Positions 48,408 through 59,500 of a stretch of DNA of 64,000 nucleotides are shown in pieces. The notes under the pieces were generated by a model, which worked only from the letters and a program-made list of their open reading frames with translations, was not told the DNA's origin and made no database searches. The DNA comes from Carya illinoinensis (Eukaryota > Streptophyta > Magnoliopsida > Fagales > Juglandaceae): positions 34,376,385-34,440,384 of the forward strand of contig NC_056759.1 of NCBI RefSeq assembly GCF_018687715.1, read 5' to 3'. How positions within the stretch are numbered: position 1 is the stretch's first letter; every line of letters starts with the position of its first letter. The position numbers and the translations under genes are program-made.

Positions 48408-51400
48408 ATGGCAACCGCTATGGCAGAAGATAGTACCTTCGAGGACGACCAGCTGGCGTCCATGACCACTGACGACATCGTCCGAGCCTCTCGACTCCTT
48501 GACAACGAGATCCGCATTCTCAAGGTCTCTCCCCTCTCTATTTGCGTGTGTGTATTCTCTATTTGAACAAGTTAGGGTTTCTACGTTGAGCTGTAAAGTT
48601 TTTGTGTGAGTTTTTGTTCTGTCCATTAGAATAATTTTTTTTTTTTACTTGTAGTGCATTAGAATCTTTATGTTTCATATGACCGATTATCAAAAATGAC
48701 TTTCAATTTTAATAATGCGGTGGCCTTTTGTATCAATACTGGATTTTGCATGAATTTTGGGTTCTTTTATTATTTCTTAAGAATTTTTTGTGTTTAATCA
48801 TTATTCGCATTTTCTTACATCGTTGTGAGGAAAATAAGCTGCAGTGTTTGTAAGGGATAACCAGGACAGAAACCAAGAAAAAGGAAAGATAGAAACAAAC
48901 TCAAGAAAATGAATCAAGAATCTTTTTTTTTTTTGATAAGTAATGAATCAAGAATCATGAAGTTCAATTCTTGAAGAAGAGTTTTCGAGGAACTCTAAAC
49001 CTCCTCATGAATCATCTACAACTCAGGAAAATACTTAGATGCCATGCCTCTGCATGTACAGAGTCTTATATACAGGCTAGATATTAAACGCACCGTATTA
49101 AGCAACCCCAAAACACAGACCACAACACATTAAACGCACGCCTTACATCGGTTTACCCTTCGCCTATTTCTATGAATATAATTTCTTAATTACCTATAAA
49201 AAAAAAGTTTACCCTTCCCCATGAAACAGTGCGTAACATTAGTTCACAACACAACGTTTTATTCAACATCTAAACACCCCGTTTGACCCCGATTTATCAT
49301 TCCAGCCATTAAATCCGATATTCTCAGACTTCACATAACAATCTCCACCTCCTCTTCAGAAGCCTTGTCCACAAGGCAGATCAATGAAATGCCGCACCAA
49401 CACCCCCCCCCCCCCCCCCAAAAAAAATAAAAAATAAAAATTAAAAATTACAGCACCTTGCCCACAAGGTGAGGTTACAAATTTTGCAGCTTCCATAGCA
49501 TCTCCCATGAACTATCTTCTACTGGTGCACCCAGCCATTTGACAACCACTTCAGTTGCTGATTGATTGGCCACTTTTTTCATCCTTCTCTCCAAAATGGC
49601 CTCTGGTTCAGGTGTTGTATAGTTTCATGATCATCAACAGGTGGCAGTGTAGGTAAAGGAAATACCTGTTCACCCAACTTCTTCTTCAAACAAGAGACAT
49701 GAAATACTGGATGAATTCTTGAACTTGAGGGTAAATTCAACTTATATGCCACTGCACTAATTCTTTCAACAATCTGAAATGGCCCATAAAATCTAGGGGA
49801 TAATTTCAGATTATGCCTCAAAACTACTGTTTTTTGTCGATAGGGCTGCAACCTTAGAAATACCCAATCTCCCACTGCAAAGGACCTGTCAGTCCTCTTT
49901 TTATCAACAAACATCTTCATTCTACTTTGAGCTTTTTGCAAATTCGTCCTCAAGAGTGACAAAATCTGCTCCCTTCAGTTGCTGATCAACTGCTGCATTT
50001 GTTGTAGTACCTGAAATATAAGTCAACAGCCTCGGAGGGGGATAGCCATAGAGAGCTTCAAATGGGGACATAAGAGTAGATGCATGGACAGTGGTGTTAC
50101 CGATGTAAAACCTCAAACACCCCTCTAAGCATTTATTCAAAGCCTCAGTTTGGCCATCAGACTGAGGATGGTATGATGAGCTAAATGCAAGTGAAGTACC
50201 ATGCATTTGGAATAACTCCCTCCAAAATGCACTAGTAAACACAAGATCTCTATTAGAAACCACTTTTTTTGGCATGCCATGTAGTCTGAAAACTTCTGAG
50301 AAGAAAACTTGGGCCACCTTAACGTCAGAATATGGATGAGAAAGAGAGAAAAAATGGGCCATCTTAGTCAACCTGTCAATAACAGAAAATACCACACTTA
50401 TGCCATTGGATAAAGGTAACCCCTCAATGAAGTCCATTAAGATGTCCAGCCAAGGTGAATCAGGAATAGGTAAAGGTTGCAACAAGCGTGCTGGATAAAG
50501 GGTCTCATGCTTATTGAGTTGGCATACTTCACGTCTTCACCAAACTCTTGATATCTTTGCGCATTCCACTCCAAAAAAAAATCTCTCTTAGCCCTTTGCA
50601 AGGTTTTTTGGTACTCAACATGACCAGCTTGAGGGTTGTAATGAACACACTGCAACACTTTATTCTGAAATGGAGAATGAGGAACAATCACCAATGTTCC
50701 CTTCCTCAAGAGTAAACCATTATGTAAAACATAATGCTTTGGAGCCTTTTCCCCATTCTGCAGCTTTAAAACAATAGCTTGAATATCCTCAGACAGGGCA
50801 TAACTTTACTTCAATTCATCTATCCATATTGCTGCAGGAAATGACAACAGAGCTAAAGTTGCCTCTTCCCCTTCCCATTCTCTGGACAATGCATCTACAA
50901 CCTTATTATCTCTTCCCCTCTTGTATTCTATTTTGAAATTCTACCCCATTAACTTGGCAATCCACTTCTGTTGGGCTTCAATGCCTGCCCTTTGCTCTAA
51001 AAGATGCTTTAAAGCTTGCTGATCAGTCCTCACTTTAAAAGTCTGACCAACCAACTCCATTTCCCTACTGCAAATACCAATGCCAACAACTCTTTCTCAT
51101 AAGTTGAGAGCATTAAAGATTTCCCTTTCAAGACTTTACTAAAGAATGCTATGGGATGGCCCTCTTGCATTAAAACAGCTTCCAAACCTCCACCCGAGGC
51201 ATCGCATTCAATTACAAATTCCTTAGTAAAGTCAGGCAACTTCAAGATTGGAGGCTGAGTAACAGTTGCCTTCAATTTTTGAAATGCCATTGTAGCTTCT
51301 TCAGTCCACGAGAATGCATAATTCTTCAACAGCATTGTCAATGGGGCTGCTATGGCCCCATAATTTCTCACAAACTTTCTTGTAATAGCCTGTGAGACCC

Positions 51401-53529
51401 AAGATCTCAAGGACTTCAAAGTACCAGGAACAAGCCATTCTAACATTGAAACAATCTTGGAAGGATCTGCCTTGACCCCTTCACCAGAGATTATATGGCC
51501 CAAATAGTGTACTTCCTTTCCACCAAATCTGCATTTGGACATCTTTGCAAACAAACTATGCTTCTTCAAGATTGTTAGTATAGACCTCAAATGTGTCAAA
51601 TGATCAGAAAATTTTTTGCTATAAACCAAATTGTCATAAAAAAATACCAAAACAAATTTTATAAGGAAAGGTTTCAATACCTCATTCATTAATCCTTGGA
51701 AAGTGGCTGGTGCATTTGTGAGGCCAAATGGCATAACCAGAAACTCATAGTGGCTCTCATGAGTTCTGAATGCTGTCTTGGGACTATCTTCTTCTCTCAC
51801 TCTTATTTGATGATAACTTGATCTAAGGTCAAGCTTGGAAAAAACCTTAGCACCAAAGAGCTCATCAAGCAACTCATCAATGACAGGAATTGGGAATTTG
51901 TCTTCAATGGTTTCTTGATTCAAAGCTCTATAGTCCACACACATATGCTAGGACCCATCAGCCTTCTTAACAAGCAAGACTGGTGAAGAAAATGGGCTCT
52001 GACTTGGCCTGACCACCCCACTCTTCAATAAATCTTGTACTATCTTCTCAATTTCTGTTTTTTGATAATGAGGATATTTATAAGGCCTCATTGACACAGG
52101 ATTAATACCTTCTTTCAGAATAATCTTGTGATCACAAACTCGAATAGGAGGCAGCTCAACAGGTTCTTCAAAATGTTCTTAGAATTCTTGAATCACATCT
52201 GCTACATCAGGTTGCAAAGTTTGGTCTTTCTTTCACAAACTCGAATGAAGACTTAAATTGCTTGTCTGTAGCCTCTACAACTACCTTTTCATGATTAAGG
52301 CCTTTCAACAACAATTGCCTATCTTGCAGATAAAACTGCATGGTCATATCAGTGAAGTCCCAATTTATAGGATCCAAAGTCTTCAACCATTGTACCCCCA
52401 AAACAATATCACACCCCCCAAGATTCAGTACATGGAAAGGAACCATGGACTTAGTACCTTGAGTCTTGATACACTCATCACATCTTCCTTGACTCAAGAT
52501 CTTCTCACCATTTGCCACCTTCACTTAAAGGCTAGAATCTTTCTGAATCTTTAACTTGGCAGACTGCACTACCAAAGGATCCAGGAAGTTGTGAGTACTT
52601 CGTGAATCTACCAAAATCTCTACTCTGATAATGTCCCAATTTTTCCCAAAAATCTCATTGAATTATTGCTGGAAAATGCAGAAATGGCATGGATCGAAAT
52701 TTCTAAACCCTCCCCACCACATTGCTTCTCTTCTGTGCACACATGAACTGTCTCAACAGTTTCTACCTTCTCAACTTCACTTTCAGCATGCTCCTCAGTT
52801 TGCAACAAATACACCTTTGGACTCTTGCAAATATGGTTAGGGTTCCATTTTTCCTCACAATGGTAACAAAGGCCCTTTTTCCTCTTCTCATCCATCTGTG
52901 AAGAAAAGACTCTCTTTACAGGGAATGTGTTCTTGTTACTTCTAACCATTTCTATCATTGGCTCTACAGAACCCCTTTCACTACTGTTTGCACCTTGCCT
53001 CCAAGATTTTCTTGAGGATAAGACATACTCTTCTTGAATTCTTGCCAACCCAAAAGCAGCACTAAGGTTGATAGGATTGAACTTTCTCACCAGCAAACGA
53101 ATTTCATCCTTCAACCCACTTAAGAAACAACTCAGTTTATGCCTCTCTGAGAACCCCTTGAATCTATTAGCCAATAATTCAAACTGAGCTGTGTAAGAAG
53201 CCCCAGTTATAGTCTGCTTCAATTGATTCAATGTCTCCATTGGGTCATCATAAGATGTTGGCCCAAATCTCACTTGTAAACACTTCAAAAATCCCAATGG
53301 GTTGGCCCAAGTGGTGAAGGCCTTGGTGTTGGGGTATCACTCCCTTCAAAGTCCAAGGTTCAACCCCTCATAGGTGCAAAAAATCCTTTGGGGCCCACAC
53401 CCCCTGTTGAAAAGCTAGCGATTTAACCAATTCCGTGTAGGGAAACTTTCGAGGGTGCAGTGCACGGGACCAGAGTTTACTCTGCAGGGGTGGGTCAGAA
53501 GAGCCCTACCTTGGAGAGGTTCCCTAACA

Positions 53530-53593
<64 letters not shown>

Positions 53594-56500
53594 CAGAAAA
53601 GAATCCCAGCTATTAAACTGACCACCATCCAAAGCTTCCTGAAACCATACAAGGGCCTCACCCTCCATATGATAAGAAGCTAACAAAAGTCTCTGATTAT
53701 AGGGAGTCTGATGAAACTCAAAATACTGGGTAGCCTTAAAGATCCACCCAGTTGAATTATTTCCTTTAAAATGAGGGAAATCCAACCTTATTCCCCTAGG
53801 CAATGCACCTCGATCCTCTTAACCACTCATAGGTTCATTGGCTGTTCTTTCAACAGAATCAGAATTTCTACTTTCTATTAAAGATCACAGCATATCAGTT
53901 AACCGATCCAACCTCATTGTTATTCCACCAATGGCCTGATGATGCTTCTCCAGTTGCTTGTGGACCCCTTCATTCTGAACCTTCATAGATGCTCTCATGC
54001 CTTCAGTCATTAGAGGATCATTCCTCTTTGATACCAACTTGTAAGGGATAACCTGGACAGAAACCAAGAAAAAGGAAAGATAGAAAGCAACTCAAGAAAA
54101 TGAATCACAAATCATGAAGTTCAATTCTTGAAGAAGAGTTTTCAAGGAACTCTAAACCTCCTCATGAATCATCTACAACTCAGGAAAATACTTGCATGCC
54201 ATGCCTCTGCATGTACATACTCTTATATACAGGCTAGATTTTAAATGCACTGTATTAAGCAACCCCAAAACACATACCACAACACATTAAACGCACACGC
54301 CTTACATCAGTTTACCCTTCCCCCATGAAACGCACCGTTTCATTAATTCACAACACAACGTTTTATTCAACATCTAAACACCCCGTTTAACCCCCATTTA
54401 TCATTCCCGCCCAATCCATTATTCTCAAACTTCTTTCAGACTTCACTTAACAGTTTTCTATTTACATATGCGATCCTTTCAGGTTTTTAATCTATTTATT
54501 TTTTTATATTTCATGCCTTATTATTGATTGCAAATTTATAGTTTTTTTAATTGGAAAAAATGACGTACATTTTGGAGTTGTAAATTTATAGTTTTTTTAA
54601 TTGGAAAAAATGACGTGCGTGGTTTTCTTGTGTGAATAAAGGAGGAGTTGCAAAGAACAAATTTGGAGTTGGATTCGTACAAGGAGAAGATAAAGGAGAA
54701 TCAGGAGAAGATTAAGCTCAATAAGCAATTGCCCTACTTGGTCGGCAACATTGTCGAGGTAAATAATCAGACTTTCTTGTACCTATGTGGAGTGCTTTTT
54801 ACTGTCTCTATGTTTTGAGCGTGAAGAGTATATTCTATTACATATGATGGTACTAATATTTAGTATCATAAATATAAAGTATAGGAGTATAGCATAGTGA
54901 ATTAGAGTATAGGATTAATACTTGTCCTTTAAGTACTGGGGATAAGGATTTTTTCTTCCTTTTATATTTAATTTCAAAGTGGGTGTTTATCTTCCCAAAT
55001 ATTACTAAGAGAAGGAGAAGGGTGATCCCATCTTTTTTTGATGCATACAAAAATAAATTAGAGTAATCATGCAATCTGGTTTGAGTCATAAAAAAGGCTA
55101 CACAGATTCAAGGAAATCTGAGGGAGGGTTTTGAGAAAAAGGAAACAAAGGAATACATAGAAGATATTCCTGTAGACTTAGAGGCTTTCCAAACACCCTT
55201 AATATGCACAGATGGAAGAATTTATTTTGATTGTGAAGATGGTATGAGTTCAAAGTATTTACTCATATATATTTGAGTAAAATAAATTTTACTAATACGA
55301 ATATAGGCATAGCCCAAACAAATTTTGGCAACAGTGTTCCATCAGAAACTCTATTAAGGCAACAAATAGTGCCCCACTGTCATGGGCCACCAGTGCATCT
55401 CTTTTGAGCTTGTAAAACCATATGTGGAGTCTCACTTCCTGGTTATCAATAGAACGACGTATATCTAACCTCATTCTGAATCTTCTTGTTAAATATCATA
55501 GTGTACACTAACAGCTCCTCAAATCAGAACCTTTAAGGTTTATCCAGCAGTTATGGTGGAATAAATTTATCCCTTAACATGAAATTTCATTTGATTTGGT
55601 TACCCCATGCCTAATTTGCGAGGGTGCTGACATAGGCTACCTAGTGGGGACTGGGTGTTTGGACTAATTATAGTTATTTGATCTTATACTGGCCTCTAAT
55701 TGCAATTTTCTATGTTTCAGATTTTGGAAATGAACCCAGAAGATGAAGCTGAGGAAGATGGTGCAAATATCGATCTTGACTCACAAAGGAAGGGAAAATG
55801 TGTTGTGCTGAAAACATCTACGCGTCAGGTGAGCCAGCATATTGCTATATGTTCTTGTTCTTTCCTTTTACCAGTGGAGTTGGTGGGAGTTTTGCACCTT
55901 TATATTTTTCTCTTGCACCTTAATATTTTTTTTTTCTTGCACCTTAATGTTACTTGAGCTTTTTATTTATTTTGGGGCGTGCGGAATGCCATGCCAACAG
56001 TCTTTCCATGCATGGAATAATTTGGCCAAAAATCTTAAATTACCAGCAGTCCATGTAAACGTTATTATATTTTTCATCTCTTCTTTTTAGATTAGGCATT
56101 AATTTTTAGGAAAATGATATATGCCCCATGGTTTTGCCCCCTCATTTTGATTGCTAATATATTTAATTTGTTTTTTTTTTTAAATTGCTTAATGGTCAAG
56201 GAAGTGACTATTAATGTATTGACGTATTTTATTTTTATTTTTTTAAAATATTTAAAGATGTTTAAAAAATGTGGAAAAGAAAAAGGAAAAAAATCAAAAA
56301 GTGCAATTTGCACTAGGGGGCACTAGAGTAGCTGGGTCCAAATATTTATGATATAATTATAAAGCCTTAAATTCAGGTGCCATTTACTTTCCAAAAAATA
56401 TGCATCACATCCATGGGGTTGAGACTTTTTTTTTTACCATGTTGAATTCTGTGTCGTTACACTTGCTGATACTGGTAGTAATGGGACATTTTGCACCTAT

Positions 56501-59500
56501 AATGTATATTTTCATGAAGTTATATCATGGATCTTCCTCTAGCTGACTTGTATTTCCAATGTTTTTACGCTTCAAGATCACTGAGGTTAAAAACCTGGTG
56601 GTGTGATTGAGAGCAATCGGTAGCCTACATGCAATAGTTATGTCTATCAACTAGTTGGATTGAAGGTTTAAGATAGTAAGTTTAATTTATTGGTTGATGA
56701 AATTTTATATTCTTCACTCTTTGGGGACTTTATGTTGGGTCAAATGCCATCATCTCCAATTTAAAAACCAGTTGCTGTTATAAAAAATAATTAACTTCAT
56801 GATTTTCTTTCGAACTTTATGTCATTGGGCGAATGCTCTTGTATTGAATGGGAATAATCTTCATGATTTTCTTTTAGCTTTTTCTAGCTCCTAGCACCTA
56901 GCTTGTATTTAGTTGTTTCTGCTTGTATACGTCTTGTCTACTTGGCCTATGCCTATTTACTTGTCTTAATAAAACTTCTTATTACTTATAAAAAATAAAA
57001 AATAATTAATTCCCCTAAAAACAGAATTGATGCAGCCCATCCTTTTTTTCCCTAATTCATAGTTTTGCTATTAATGTACTTATCAAAAAAAAAAATAGTT
57101 TTGCTATTAATGTATTTCATTCTATTCATGTGTAAAACTGCTCTCTGTTGATTTACACATACCATTAAACAGTAATCTGTATTCAACTTGACTGCAGACT
57201 ATATTTCTTCCTGTTGTTGGGCTTGTTGACCCTGATAAGTTAAAGCCTGGTGATCTGGTTGGAGTGAACAAAGATAGTTACTTGATCTTGGATACGCTGC
57301 CATCCGAGTATGATTCTCGAGTAAAGGCTATGGAGGTTGATGAAAAACCAACGGAAGACTACAATGACATTGGAGGTCTGGAGAAACAGGTAAGTTTCTG
57401 ACTGTCAGCATGGTCCCTAGGAGAATTTCTTTTTGTTTATTGTGCTATCCAGGGGCGGAATGATGTTGTCCCCCCTCCCCCCCCCCCCCCCCCCCCCCAA
57501 CCCAAAACCCCCATCCCAACTCCCCAAAAAAATTAACATTTTCGTAGTTGTCTTTTAAAGGAAGCGACCCCATATTTTATATGAAGCACATTCCTTTCAC
57601 ATTGCTATCTTCTAGTAGCTTTTCTTTTACAAAACTTTTTATTGTACAACATATAAGTACCATTTCAACCAAGTAGCAATTGGATACTCCTTGTGATGCT
57701 TCAATTTACCAACTTATCAAAAAAAAAAAATGATGCTTCAATTTACTAATTGTTTTCATTTATATATTGTTGATTTTATTGGCTGCATTCCATGTCCACA
57801 AATAGGGATACGTTGGGCCTTTGGGGGGCCATGGCCTCACCAAAAAATTTTAAAACCATTAGAGGAGTTATATTTTATGTGAGTTGGCCCCCAAAGTGGA
57901 TATTTTATATGACATGTTTAGTGCAAACATGTACATTAGTGTGAAACAAACATTATGCATAGTATAAAAAAGAAATCCAAGCACTACACAAACTTCTCTC
58001 TAACCAAACAGTATGTTTTCTCTTCTTTATCATTTTAATTAGAGTTTGCCAATGTTAGATTTAGCCAACGGTTTTGATTCCAACAATGCTACAAAACAAG
58101 CCTTAAGACTTACTAAGGCAAATTAGAAATTTTGTATTTGAGAAAATTCTTTTCTAAGATGATGTTAGAAACACAACTTTTGTATACAATTATGTCTTAT
58201 GACTTACTATGAAATTAAATTTAAGACTTTTATGTTTTGTTTTTTTTTTTAACGTAAACCTGCATACACACATATAGAGAGAGTACAAAAAGTGTACCGA
58301 TAAAAAAAAGTATAAAAATGTCCGCGCGCACATGTGTGTATGTGCCTCTGTTCTTGTGTACTTATGTAGATTGCCCCCCACCCCCAACAACAGAAAAATC
58401 CTAGTTCCACCTTCCACCTTATGTCCCATTCCCATCTGTATATTCCTTGCAGTTCAATTTGGTTATTTTTGCAACAGATCCAGGAATTGGTTGAAGCTAT
58501 TGTTTTGCCCATGACACATAAGGAGCGATTTCAGAAACTAGGAGTTCGTCCTCCCAAGGGAGTGCTCTTGTATGGACCTCCTGGGACTGGGAAGACTTTA
58601 ATGGCTCGTGCTTGTGCAGCTCAAACAAATGCCACTTTTCTGAAGTTGGCAGGCCCACAACTAGTGCAGGTAGGAGACACTTTACCATATCATCTATTTC
58701 TTCATTCTTATGACTTATCACTGATTGTTAATTTTGTTGGAGGTCTTTGATTTACTCCTATAAGATTTCTATTGCTGCAGTTTCTGGCCGATGTTTTATT
58801 ATGATGCATATTTGCTTACTCCTGATCTTTTTCTCCTTATAGAGATCATATTTTTGTCATCATTTTTAGTGCATCTGAGGTCCTGTTCTTATTCAGATAG
58901 CACTTGAACTCTATCATCCAGGATGATATGTTCAACTATTGTGTATCACACCATTGTTATATAACTGAAACGTGTTGACAATGTTTGCAATCAGTATCTT
59001 CTTTATTGGTCTCACATGAAGTAACTGAACTTGGTTTGTATGAAGATGTTCATTGGGGATGGAGCAAAACTTGTTCGTGATGCCTTTCAGCTTGCAAAAG
59101 AGAAGTCTCCCTGCATCATTTTTATAGATGAAATTGATGCCATTGGCACTAAACGCTTTGATAGGTATGCTGGCATTGTTTCTTAAGATGTATGTCTGCT
59201 CGATATTTTTTTTCATAAACTTTTAACATTCTTGGACCGTGGTTTGGGGTTGGATATTTATCAACAATTTTTGTGATTAAAATGTAATTTGGATTTGACT
59301 GCAGTGAAGTAAGTGGAGATAGGGAGGTGCAGCGGACGATGTTAGAACTGCTCAATCAGCTCGATGGCTTTAGTAGCGATGACCGGATTAAGGTTTCTCT
59401 ATGCTTCTTTTTTTTTTTTTTCCTTTCTTTCAGAGATATACATAGTTTCATTACCTGGTTCCCTTTGAATTTGTAAGTAATAAAATCGGTTGGACATGCT

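Larger units (their letters stand above)
48849..49340 (-). repeat. 3' LTR of the chromovirus (element orientation)
   Basis: It is longer than its partner by 79 bp, nearly all due to two tiny LINE-tail insertions with their target duplications (48908-48955 and 49151-49217) that are absent from the other LTR. Confidence 0.9.
48849..54452 (-). mobile_element. Decayed Ty3/gypsy chromovirus in intron 1 of RPT5, antisense to the gene
   Basis: LTRs at 48849-49340 (492 bp) and 54040-54452 (413 bp) start TGTAAGGGATAACC and end in ACA on the plus strand. Flanks are GTGTT and GTTTT, a target duplication with one change. On the minus strand the primer site TGGTATCAAAG lies at 54026-54036 and the polypurine tract AAGAGGAGGTGGAGAT at 49341-49356. 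The order gag, protease, RT, RNase H, integrase, chromodomain is that of chromoviruses. Short LTRs and small size suggest a Reina-like clade, but that is a guess. Stops, frameshifts and a SINE in gag make it inactive. Confidence 0.93.

Noticed and set aside
46559..48410. A co-regulated bidirectional promoter for RFI2-like and RPT5
   Set aside because: The start codons are 1.67 kb apart with an AT-rich middle, too far for a typical shared core promoter. The link of both to ubiquitin is probably chance.
58190..58512. Minus-strand open frames in RPT5 intron 4
   Set aside because: Low complexity and overlapping exon 5 on the other strand; no family features.
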